Positions 46,413 to 56,336 of a stretch of 64,000 nt of DNA are shown here, piece by piece. A model generated the notes under the pieces. That model saw only the letters and a program-made list of their open reading frames with translations, did not search any database and was not told the origin of the DNA. The stretch spans positions 1 through 64,000 of the forward strand of contig NW_020312084.1 of assembly GCF_002999335.1 (NCBI RefSeq). The letters are read 5' to 3'. A program made the translations under genes and the position numbers. Source of the stretch: Cyclospora cayetanensis. Taxonomy: Eukaryota; Apicomplexa; Conoidasida; Eucoccidiorida; Eimeriidae. Position 1 is the first letter of the stretch. Every line of letters begins with the position of its first letter.

Positions 46413-49400
46413 ATGAACCGGAGACAGCTGCTTCTGCAGCAGCGCCTTCTGGGGTTGTTGGAATTTTTCGTTCTTTTGCAGATGCTTTCCGTGAGCGCAG
46501 CGAGGGTGAAGGCTCCTGGCTTTATCCTCTCCCTTGCTGCACGTACTGTTAGGCCTTGTGGCGCGCAGTTGTCAAGCATCCAGGTCGTCTCACCGTCTAT
46601 TCCTTTCCAGAAACAGCCACACTGCAACAACTGTAACGCTAGCAGCAGCTGCTGCAGCAGCAGCGACAGTGGCGGGGCGGACAGCTCTACACAGGACGCG
46701 TAAGCTTGTGCTGCAACAACGTTTGATGCTGCAACAATCTCTCATGCTGCAACGCCATCTGATGCTACAACAACATCTGATGCCACAACAGGATCCGATG
46801 CTGCAACAACATTCGATGCTGCAACAACATTTGATGCTACAACAACATCCGATGCTGCAACAACATCTGATGCTGCAGCAACACCTTGCGCATTGCACTC
46901 CTACACAGCCATTGCTATGTGTTGTTGGCACTCACTCCTATTTGCAAAAAGTCCTTCGCCCTGCATAGGTGCCTCAACGCTCTGCTGCTGCTCCTGCCGC
47001 TGCGATGTGTCTCTGTACAGCCTCCAACTCATTGTTGGAATCGAGGCTCACGTACAGCTTGCCACCCGCAGCAAGGCTTTCTGCAGCTGCCCTGCTTATC
47101 CTGCTATAGAGGCTTCCACGGAAGCACTGCCGTTTCAAAGAGGCTCTGCCCTTTTGCAACACAAGCACGCCGATGCATTGGGAACGCTTCCGTGGTCTTC
47201 GCATCAGCAGCGGAACCATCAGCAGGAGCACCAGCGAGATCCACTGCGGCAGCGCCAGCAGTCCTTGTGTCAGCTTCCGAATACGCGTGTGTGCCCCATC
47301 TGCTTAGGAGATGGGGGAGCCTTGCCTTCGCCCAACAAAACGGCCGTGAAACTCGCACTTGGTGCCGCTATGTTGATGCACTGTACCACACGTACGCAGA
47401 AGCTGCAACGGAAGCTGCGTCGGTTTAGCGGTCAATACTCTGTAGACGGCGGCAGAGCTCCCCGCCTCGCCACTAGCCTGCAACGCTAGTCATGCGAACC
47501 TTCTCTGCTGCTGCTCCTGCTGTGCTGCTGCATGCAGCCGATGTCTTGCGCTTCGACCGCAAGTGCTACGTGTACCCCGACCTTGCGAAGCGATACCAAA
47601 TCACGCAAACTTTCCAGTGGGTAATAAGCGATGGGCTTTTATTCCCTCTGTCTGTGTCTCTTTCCCTCCGTCTGTCTCTGTTTGTTGTGTCTGTCTATCT
47701 TTCTCTCTCGTTCTCTTTCTTTCTTTGTTTCTTTTTCCCTTACCGTCTGTTATTTGGCTGGTGCAATCGATATTGCCACTGGTGGGGGAGCGTTGTTGCA
47801 AATACTGCGGTGCGTTACGTGCCAGTCCTGATGCCGTTTATTTTGGGAAAAAGCCTGCATGGAGCCCCCTCTGAGACAGCTGATCGTATTTGTCTACTGG
47901 CTGCCGACACATCCTTGTCGCTGCTGCTTTTCGTTTTGCTCCCGTTGATGCCTTGTATGATTTCCTGCTGCCATTAAAGTCAACCCATCCAGAGGCTTCC
48001 CTCCTGGCGTCAGAAAGTTCCAAGTCTGATTGCCTCATCTCCTACTCTGGCACCGCTGGGAACGTGCCCAAGCCTCATTTAATGCTCGGCTGCCATGTGC
48101 CGCTCTGCAAAGATTCCTGTGTCTCTTCCCTTAGCTGTCGCTTTTTTTCCTGCACTTTGCGCGCCAGCAGGACCCCACGCTTTTGGCTCGCTACGGCTGC
48201 GTGCACTGTGGTGTCTCCTTGTCTGCCTTGCGTGTCGTCTCTTTCTTTCTGTAAATGACTGCGTCTCTTCCTGCTACCTTCCCTCCCAATGCCCTCTCGA
48301 CTTCACCCTTCTTTAGCCAGCCCTTCGACGGCCCGGTGCTGGCTGCCGTTGTACTGCTGGATGGATATCCTTGATCGCACGTTTTCTGTAGACTGTCTTC
48401 TTCTGCCCCATACTGACAGCCCAATTGGCTTCGACGGTTTTGTTGAGATCCCCTCCGGACGTCGCGTTGCAGTTGCAAAGGTCCAACTGGAAGAAGACAC
48501 TGCAGCGGCTCAAAGAGACCAGCAGGTGGGCAGATATCAGGCACCCGTGCCTAAGGAGGGTTGCAGGAGAGGGGAAGGGGGCGAGGCCTCGCCCCCTTCC
48601 CCTCTCCTGCACGGGAGTCGCAGACAGAGAGCAGCAGGCACAGAAGACCAGAGAAGCCTACCCACGCGAGGGGAGAAGCTGCTGCTGGCTGTAGCGGCAT
48701 AAGATAGGAAGGGCTCTGTACGGCCGTTTTTGTCTAGCGTAGAGGAAAGCAGGAATTCTTGAGAACGGGGGTCTCTGAGCGCCACATGCAGCATGAAGAT
48801 TGCATGTGTGAGGTGCAACGTGGAGGCGAGGCTTCAACAATAGACTTTTTGCTGCACGCTGAGAGGCACCACACACCAGTGTCATCTCTTGTTTCCTCAG
48901 GTCGGCGGCCGGGTGCTGCTAGACGCCAACAGGGCAGGTACGCCTCTTATCGAGGTTGTCACTAAGGTGTGTCGCTTCTTTCGATAGTCCGCACACTCCC
49001 TTTCTTCATGCTTTTCACCATCCTCTCTCCTGCTACTCTTCTGCTGCTGCTGCATGTTCTACCTGTATGACGACGTCCTCCTGTGGCTCGCCGGCTGCGC
49101 CCCTCTGTAGAACGGGTGCCCCTTTTATGATTTCTGCCTGGCATGGCATGCAGGAGGAGAAGCCCGCTTACGCTTCCCCTCTGCATCATGTTTGTACTTA
49201 CTACATGCTGCAAATGGTCTAGTCACTTGTGCTGCATGCAGGCTGAATCATTAACAGCCGACGAGGCTGCAGAATTCGTCTATGAGCTCCTTACAGACCT
49301 TCGAAATGCTGGTAATAATTGAGGACGAGCTCTTTCTTTCTTTCATTCTCTCTCTCTCTCCCTCTGCAAATTTATCTGGTGGGCGCCTTGCCGTGTGCAT

Positions 49401-52400
49401 CTCTCCTGATTTCCTTCTGAGCGTTATTCTTTCGTCGTGAACTGTATCTGTACTTTTTCTTGGATCCTGATGGTCGCCCCATGCCACGAGCCGCATGTTG
49501 CCATCCCTGCACGAGTGCTTCCCTTGTCTTGGACTGCTCGCGGCTTCTCCGGCTAAAGCAAACAGCTCGAAATGTCAAGAGCTGTCTCCTGGCGTGCTGT
49601 GCCGCCGCTTTCGCCCTCCCCCATCGTCTTCGTAGTACACTTGTATATGCGCGTAAAGGGTAAAGGGCGACTGCTGCCAGCCCGTCTCCCTCTCTTTATT
49701 TTTCTCCAAACACCCATCTCCACTCGCTTTCTGTGCATTCATTCCGCCCTCCACTCTAGTGCGGAGCGGCAAAGCACGCGTCCTAGCGCATCTTCCTTGT
49801 CTCCTCAGGGATTTGGAGGGGAACCATGGCTGCTGGAAGACTGCGATGCGACTTAAATCTGTCTCTACGTTGCCTGCGCACGGGGCGGGATTTTCCAAGG
49901 GTCGGTTCGCCACACACGCACGCACGCATAGAGCCAAGCGCCTGCGTCCTCTCCTTAACAACTGTCTTTCTGCTGCAAGCTTTCTGTGCTGTTCTTCAAC
50001 AGCTGCCATACGGTACTAGTGTATGCTAGGTGTTTCTGACCTCCGGAGGCTTTTGCTATGCTCTTTTTGTACACTTAAGCCTCAAAGAACCCTTTGAAGA
50101 AGGGCACGCGTTGGCTTGTCGGGTTCCTCGGTAACACTATCCTGTCGAGTGCATCGGTTAGTCATTTTATTACTGCATCGCGTTCCGTAGTCTGATCAAT
50201 ATCTGCATTTTGTTGCTGCTTTGGTAGTGCCGTTGCCCCTTGTGTATGTAGGAGGGGAGGGTTTCTAGCTCTCTTCCTCGCTTTCTTTGCGAGGAAGGAA
50301 GGCCATTGGGTTGCTGCATTGCAAGCCTGTAGTGGTACCTCTCTCGCTGAGAGCTGAGCTTTCTACCGGGCTCAGTGTTTTTGCGCACGTATGCATTTCC
50401 TGTGTGTTCGTGTGGATGGTCGTTCATCCGCATGTGAGGCCTTTCTATATCGTTCCTACGCCATTGCGTATGGCACGCTGTTTACACCGGAGCTTTGCAC
50501 CCTCGCCTGTTCAGGTGGAGCTGAAGAATGTGCGGAGTCTCAAGGCTGTCCGCCGTGCTGTGCATGCGGAGGAAGAAAGACAAAGGGATGTTCTAGCTAG
50601 GGGCGTTTCTCTCCTTCCAGAGACTCGGCATTGGGACGATAGCCAAAGAGTGAGGCTGCTCGCTGCCCTGTCGACTGCAGCTAGGACACTGCCAGCCGTC
50701 TCTGGAGTCTCTCCTGACGCATGTAGAATACAAGAAGCCTTGAGAAATGCCGTCGGTCGTGTGGCCTGATGCTGCAGCGATCTGTGCGGCTCCGTAGCAA
50801 ACTGAACTCCTCTAGGGTCTACTTCCCGTTTGAGGAGACGCAAATCCCGGAGGTTGTTCTCGACGCAGAAACAAAAGCCCAAATCCGGTGAGCGTCCGAT
50901 ACAGCAGAATGCTGGCCTGCTTTGGGTGCGTTAGAGGCGGGTGGTCTTCTGTCAGGGGGATTCTGACAGAGTAAGGAACCAGGTAAAAAACGTGGTTTTG
51001 AAATACCACTTCTTGCATAGGACCTCCGTGTTGCTGCGGGCCTTAATTGTGGGTGCTCGTCTCCGCGTTTTGTTCTCGCTCTGGGTGGTATCTAAAGCCC
51101 CAGGCATGCATGCAAAGCTGCGTCCTCCGCATTCGTTTCCCGAGGGTTTTGCTCAGGTCCAGCCTGGTGCCTCCTGCAGCCACGCGAAGACAGATCTATG
51201 CCCAGTGGGGCCTTGGTGCTGCAGTGCGAATTCAGCTCGCAAGGGACCTCGAGGTACGCATTCTTAGTTTGAGGGAGGGGTATAAGGAAAAAAGGAGACA
51301 GGGACACTCAAAAGAGGGAGGGAGAGCAGGGAGAGACGAGGGGGAAGCGGAGTGGGCGGGATCTGGTGGGAGAGTGAGAGGGAGGGCGAGGCAACGAAAA
51401 GGCACGAAAAGAAGGAGAGGTGAGGGGGGGAGATGGCAGGGGGGCCAAGGGTCAGAAAGGTCAGGCACAACGCGAAACTGCTCGGGATGGTGGAAGCGGA
51501 AAGAAGAAAGGAGGAGCTGAAAGGGACATTGACACAGCCGCGAGGCACAAAATGCCACCGGCAGGGGTTGCACAGGGGCCCTGAGCTAGGCGAAAGATGC
51601 AGCTGAGGAAACGGGCGCTGCAGAGAAGAGCATTAGCGACATACAGCTCAAGTGGAAGAGACAAGAAAACTGTAGGCTCGTATGCGGTTAGGTGTGGGCT
51701 GTTGTTGGTTGTCGGCGAGCAAATGGTTTCAGCTTTCGCGCTTCTTTGAAGCGCTTGTGGCGGCGGGGGCTTCTCCCGTACGCAGCGGTCTCTTCCTTCT
51801 AAACGAATTGCAAGCGGCTCTGAAAGGAGTTTCATCCCCAGGACCTATTGAGTGCGTACGAAGGGAGCAGTAGGCTTCACATTATCCCGAGCAGGCGCGA
51901 TTATGCCATGAGCTACACATTTTGGGGCACCTATCTGTATGCAGACGCATGCATGTTTCCAGAGCCACCAAACGGCTAGGTATAGATCTGCAGGGATTCC
52001 TCGTCTCATTAGCTTGCCACCTTCTGTGCTTAGGCCAGCAGACCTGGCGCTGGCGTTGTGCGCGGCGGAGAGGGGTACCCTCACCAACAAGGTGCGTTCT
52101 CTGTCTTCCTCCCACTTTCCCTACCACTTGGGGTGTCGCATTCGGAATTTGACGCTAAGTCCTTGACGCGCTAACACTAAAGGCTTTGGAGGTTGGCTGT
52201 TGTCGCAGACACTGCGCCTCTACGCTGCTGCCCTTTCCCGCGGAGACCCCAATGCAAAGCAGCTGCTGACCGAAGAACCAGTAAGCCCCCAACTTAATCA
52301 GAGAGCAATCAGCGAAGTTGCAAGACTAGAAACAAACCTAACACCTACAGTTTGCAGCGCTGGTTCTGCATGCGCAGGGAGCAACGGAGGCAATGGAAGC

Positions 52401-52697
52401 CACGGCAGTCAAGGACCTCGAGCACATCTTGAAAGCATCTAAAAAGTAATTGCGAGCGCTATGCCGCATATATCCTCATAGCGTTAAAAGCTAGGAGCAT
52501 TGCGTGGAGGCTTAACTAAGATTTACAACTGCTTGGGTATGCGTTGCAGGCACCGTCCAGGGACCCTTCTGGGCAAGCTGCTGAGTCTGCACCCCGGGCT
52601 ATGTCCTCTAAAGGCGCGTCACCTCATAGACAATGCACTAGCTAGCCAAACACAGAAAAAAGACACGAATATTACCCAGCCAGGTGCACTGGGCTAG
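46413..52697 (+). CDS. gatB: apicoplast Glu-tRNA(Gln) amidotransferase subunit B, 15 exons
   Basis: GatB, with GatA, turns Glu-tRNA-Gln into Gln-tRNA-Gln. Exons: 46413-46699, 47021-47430, 47538-47616, 48420-48525, 48901-48966, 49242-49311, 49809-49900, 50515-50649, 50778-50887, 51157-51253, 51733-51851, 52034-52091, 52209-52280, 52351-52445, 52550-52697; in phase, 647 residues. A signal peptide (residues 1-30, LLEFFVLLQMLSVSA) and Ser/Cys-rich leader fit apicoplast import. Family blocks in order: VGIEAHVQL with FCSC, VCPICLGDGGALP, FDRKCYVYPDL, PIGFDGFVEI, VQLEEDT, LLDANRAGTPLIEVV, RLRCDLNLSLR, VELKNVRSLKAV, ETRHWDD and LRSK...YFPFEE, then the C-terminal YqeY-like helical domain. The four Cys (117, 119, 187, 190) resemble a zinc site. 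The ends of exons 2 and 3 have weak donors and could shift by a few residues. Confidence 0.93.
46707..46886. repeat. 18 bp x 10 minisatellite in GatB intron 1
   Basis: Ten head-to-tail copies of an 18-base unit with consensus GATGCTGCAACAACATCT. The unit equals six codons; in the frame of GatB it would read Asp-Ala-Ala-Thr-Thr-Ser. It fills most of the first intron (46700-47020). Confidence 0.93.
48562..48611. repeat. perfect 50 bp palindrome in GatB intron 4
   Basis: Two 25-base arms meet without a spacer at 48586/48587 (centre GCGAGG|CCTCGC) and are exactly complementary. One arm is nearly all purine (G/A), the other nearly all pyrimidine. It lies in the fourth intron of GatB (48526-48900). 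Confidence 0.97.
51275..51530. repeat. polypurine tract in GatB intron 10
   Basis: About 250 bases made up overwhelmingly of G and A on the + strand, with words such as GGGAGAG and AGGAGGGG, within the intron 51254-51732. It occupies the sense strand of GatB. Confidence 0.9.
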
Positions 52698-52727
52698 ACC
52701 AGGTGGCGTGTCAGCACGGAGAAGCTG

Positions 52728-54193
52728 CTAGCGTCCGGCCTTCCTCTCCTTCTTCGCCACCCTCTGTTTCTCCTTCTCGATCCGTTGCTGCTGTAGCAGC
52801 TGCTGCTGCTTGTTTCGTTGTACCTCCCTGCAGCAGCAGGACCAGCAGTAGTGATTTTCGTGTGGTGTACCTCATCTAGCAACCCTAAAGCCTTGGCAGC
52901 AACAGCAACCCCAACTTCAGAAATACAGCTTTATCCCTGGAAAGACGCTGCAGCTAATGGAGCCACGGGGTAGTGGGAACTTGTGAGCTAGTTCAGGATT
53001 TAGGTCGGATCCCACATTTCATGCTCAGCCTTAGCCCTCGCCCGAGCTGCTTGAGACGCCTGCTGTACCTGCAGGAGGCAACAGAATGCACATAGGATAG
53101 AATCGGAAAACTCAAGACAAGTGCGCACTGGCGTGCATACCCTTATCCCTAATATGCTGCAATCTTTGCAACCCAAACTTTAGCCAGAACCAGTCCTAAC
53201 ACTGCGCGCGCTAGGGGTTAGTTGGACATTCTCACTCGTGCCCTGTTATCGTTACACCAGATGCCTGGGCCGTCTGTAGGCTTTTTGTTGCTGCCGCTGC
53301 TGCTGCTTTGCAGCTGTAGCCGCCCTTCCTCGTCCTCTTCCACCAGTTCATCGATTTCGTAACCATATTGCTGCACCACTCGCTGCAGGAAACAGTGCAA
53401 ATAGTAGACAGATGAGCGCCATCCGTCACTGCGAACGGCACGAAGCAAAAGCAACCGCTGATGCAGCGCTCTTTCGGACAGCCTTAATTTAACCCCGCTT
53501 CCTGAAAAGCTATCAGCGTCGGCACACGCGCGTATGTACTACCTCCCGGATACGCCTAGCGGTCTCATCTTCTGGCGCTTCTTCAACTGCTTGGGGCGCT
53601 CCTGCTGTGCTGCTGGAGAAGACAGCATCCAGAGCTTGCTGCCGCTGCTTTTGATGCTGCTTCGCCGTAGCAGGAAGCACCTGATGCACCCATCTCTCCG
53701 CACAGCCGCAGCAGAAGGCGTCGAGCTGCTCCTGCCGTTGCGGGGAAGGGTCATCCAGTGAAAGGCTGAGTGTCTCCTGTATCTCCACTTTCAGCTCGTG
53801 CTGTTGCTCCTCCCCTCCTGCATCTCCTTTTGACGCCGCCTCGAGCACTCCCAATACATACTCTGTAAAACAAGGGCCTGGCCATGGCTCACGCTTTAGC
53901 CTTTCGTGAGGAGTTTCGGCGACACACCCAAGGCTGTGTGTGCAGACTAGACAAGCAAGTTTTACTGCCCCTCACAGATTGTTGGGGCTGTTACATTAAC
54001 GCAGGCGGTCTACAGCTATGCGGTTCGTCGCTACGGTTCGATACTTTACGCTTCTTTTGTGTCTACCCTGCATGACGAATTTAGGGGTAAGGGTAGTTTT
54101 CGCACCAACGAAGACTTCTGTGTCCAGACCAAGGGCCTCGAGACCCTCGGAAAGGAAGCTCTTGAAAGCAGAGAGTTCTTCTGAAGATTCCAT
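52728..54193 (-). CDS. CCDC43: CCDC43-like coiled-coil protein
   Basis: Homologue of the small conserved eukaryotic protein CCDC43, whose molecular role is poorly known. Exons: 54193-54067, 53862-53543, 53382-53236, 53068-53016 and 52827-52728; in phase, 248 residues against about 224 in man. The N-terminal block FLSEGLEALGLDTEVF and, after the first intron, EYVLGVLEA match the family core. The middle is acidic (YGYEIDELVEEDEEG), then a CNDNRAR block is spliced to a basic helical region. The C-terminus is a charged coiled coil ending RIEKEKQRVAKKERKAGR, as in CCDC43. Gln/Ala and Ser runs are inserted. It is convergent with GatB; the stops are 30 bases apart. Identification rests on the order of blocks and exon phases. 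Confidence 0.82.
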
Positions 54194-56336
54194 TTCAAGG
54201 ACTGAGCTGTGTAGGGAAATTCTTGATCAAATACGACCCGTGCGTTGTGTTAAATAGCGCCAAAAGTGAAGCAATAAGCGGCTGGCATCCCGATCTTTGC
54301 ACAGGAATCACTGCGTGCTAGGCCGATGATTCTAGACCTAGCGCCTTATATTCAAACTCTAGAGTAGGCCTTCTTGACCAGAAGCCGGGCAGGAGCTCTG
54401 CCGCTTGTTACCACCCATCGAGCATTCGCAGCTGTCCGCTGAAGAGGTAAGGGCACACGGCTTCAAAATGCCTAGCATTGTATCTAGGACATAATGAATA
54501 AGGCTCCCTTTGAGGCATGCATCCATGGTAGCTGATGCATGCTTGGGGCCCCCAGCCACCCTGGGGGCCCCTGCCCCGCAGCGCAAGAGATACTGGGAAA
54601 CACACCGTTATAGGCAACATGAACTTCTCACTTCTAAACCATTGACCCCGAATGTCGCCCAATTACCCCTCTAAGCCTCCATTTATGACAGGGCACCAGG
54701 CAGAGTTGTAGGCTGTCTTGGCGGTATACACCAACAACCGTTAGTTACGCTCTGCACGCCCCCTTTTTAGGCTGCCAATAGGTGTTGCCGCTGGCAATGA
54801 GACTGGAGATCCTAGATTAGACGGTGATCTGCGTGACTTGAAACACATACAACTAGTGTAGCAACGCACTTAGACAACCCGTGTCATCGAGAAGGGCACT
54901 AAGCGGTTCGGCTTATAACAATGAAGCGAGCTCCGGTGACCTGAAGTGCTGCTGGAGCAGGTGATGTATCCTCCGAAGCACCATTGTACTTGACGCAACA
55001 AGGGGGCTGTAGGCTATGCCTGAGGCTGCGGCCTCCTACAGAGATTTCGATGAACCGAACACCTCTTTGAAAACGAAGGGTATTGCGATGTCTAGTTTTT
55101 ATTGGAAACAAAAGTATACACGAACTATCTTCTAGGCAGGCACTTCTTCGATATGCAACGCCTACCCCGAACGTGTAGTGTTCAACGGTTGCGAAGTCCA
55201 GGGTAAAGTGGCCGCGAGCAGGGAAGTCAGATAGGGCTTCTGCCAACGGTAAAGCACAGGCCGATACATCAGTACCAAACATGCCGTTTTCTTGGGTCCA
55301 TTAAGTGAAAACAGCTTCTTATAGGGCCCGCGGTCCTTATAGGCCAGCCTCAGTCCCCGCTTGCCATAAAGGATCTGTTACGGACAATCCAGCGGTGCAT
55401 ATTGGGAAGCCCCCGTTCTACGAGTTGCTAAGACCGCAGCAGCTCCTACTCTCCGGCTCTTGCAATCTCCGATTGCATCCGTTCTTCCCTGTACTCCTCC
55501 ACTTTTAAAGCCCCCCAATTACGCCCCTTACTGCAAATAACCTGAGTGCCCGTTTCGCTATATGCAGCAGCACTACACCGTGCCCTAGAAGCATGAGAGT
55601 AGACAGATGAAAGCGCTTTCGCAGAAAATCTACGACCCCCTTTCCTCCTTACAAACAAAAAACGGTAGACTGAGGTTGGGGGCCTACCCCGCACACAAAC
55701 ACACACGGTCACTTCAAGTTCCTTTTTCGGGCAAGAGGCGTTCTGCCTCCTTGGGCCCCTGCATAGTAAAGCAGCATGAGCCATGACGCTGGCCGCGCAG
55801 CTAGATTCCCTACGGTCTTTCCAATGAGTAGAATACGAGGCAGCATGCGAGGCCTCCGGTTCCGCCAGGCCAGCAGCGCATGCAAGCATCAGTCCATGTA
55901 TGTAACAACACATGCCCAGCACGTAGACGCATGGACGCTATCTTTACAGCCCCTATACCTACATGCTCTTTCCAGCAGCGAAAGCACAACGGATATCTCT
56001 CCCCAACGACCCTACATGAATGCATTTTGAGAGGATATATCGGCAGCTGAGCCTGCACGAGACACGGAGACAGCTGGCTGAGCCTCATCACCCTGAATTG
56101 CCTGCACGGTGGCTGCCAGGGGCCCCTCCTCACTTGAGGAGACTCTAGGGACCCAGACACACCCAGGCATTGACTCGTCTGAGGCAGGCACAATAAGCGC
56201 AACACACCTAGTTTCTCCTGCTTAGCAGCCCGTTACATTTCCGCATGCAAGCTAGAGATGCGTGCACTTAGCCGAATCCCCCCACGCGCACACACTCCGC
56301 AGCAGCAGGGCGGGACAGAAACAAAGAAGAAAGCAG
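54194..56336. other. spacer between two - strand genes
   Basis: About 2.1 kb. It holds an 11 bp perfect inverted repeat at 54545-54571 and a - strand frame at 54899-55282 (127 codons from an ATG, mixed composition, no domain recognised) that could be a small gene. Otherwise nothing is recognised. Confidence 0.5.
54545..54571. repeat. 11 bp GC-rich inverted repeat
   Basis: Arms GGGGCCCCCAG and CTGGGGGCCCC with a 5-base loop. The arm shares its first nine bases with the larger hairpin at 45907-45947. Confidence 0.95.

Noticed and set aside
50762..50777. A 19-base intron between GatB exons 8 and 9
   Set aside because: An earlier donor (AGA^GTGAGG at 50650) gives a 128-base intron and an alignment of the ETRHWDD-LRSK region with no length difference from bacterial GatB.
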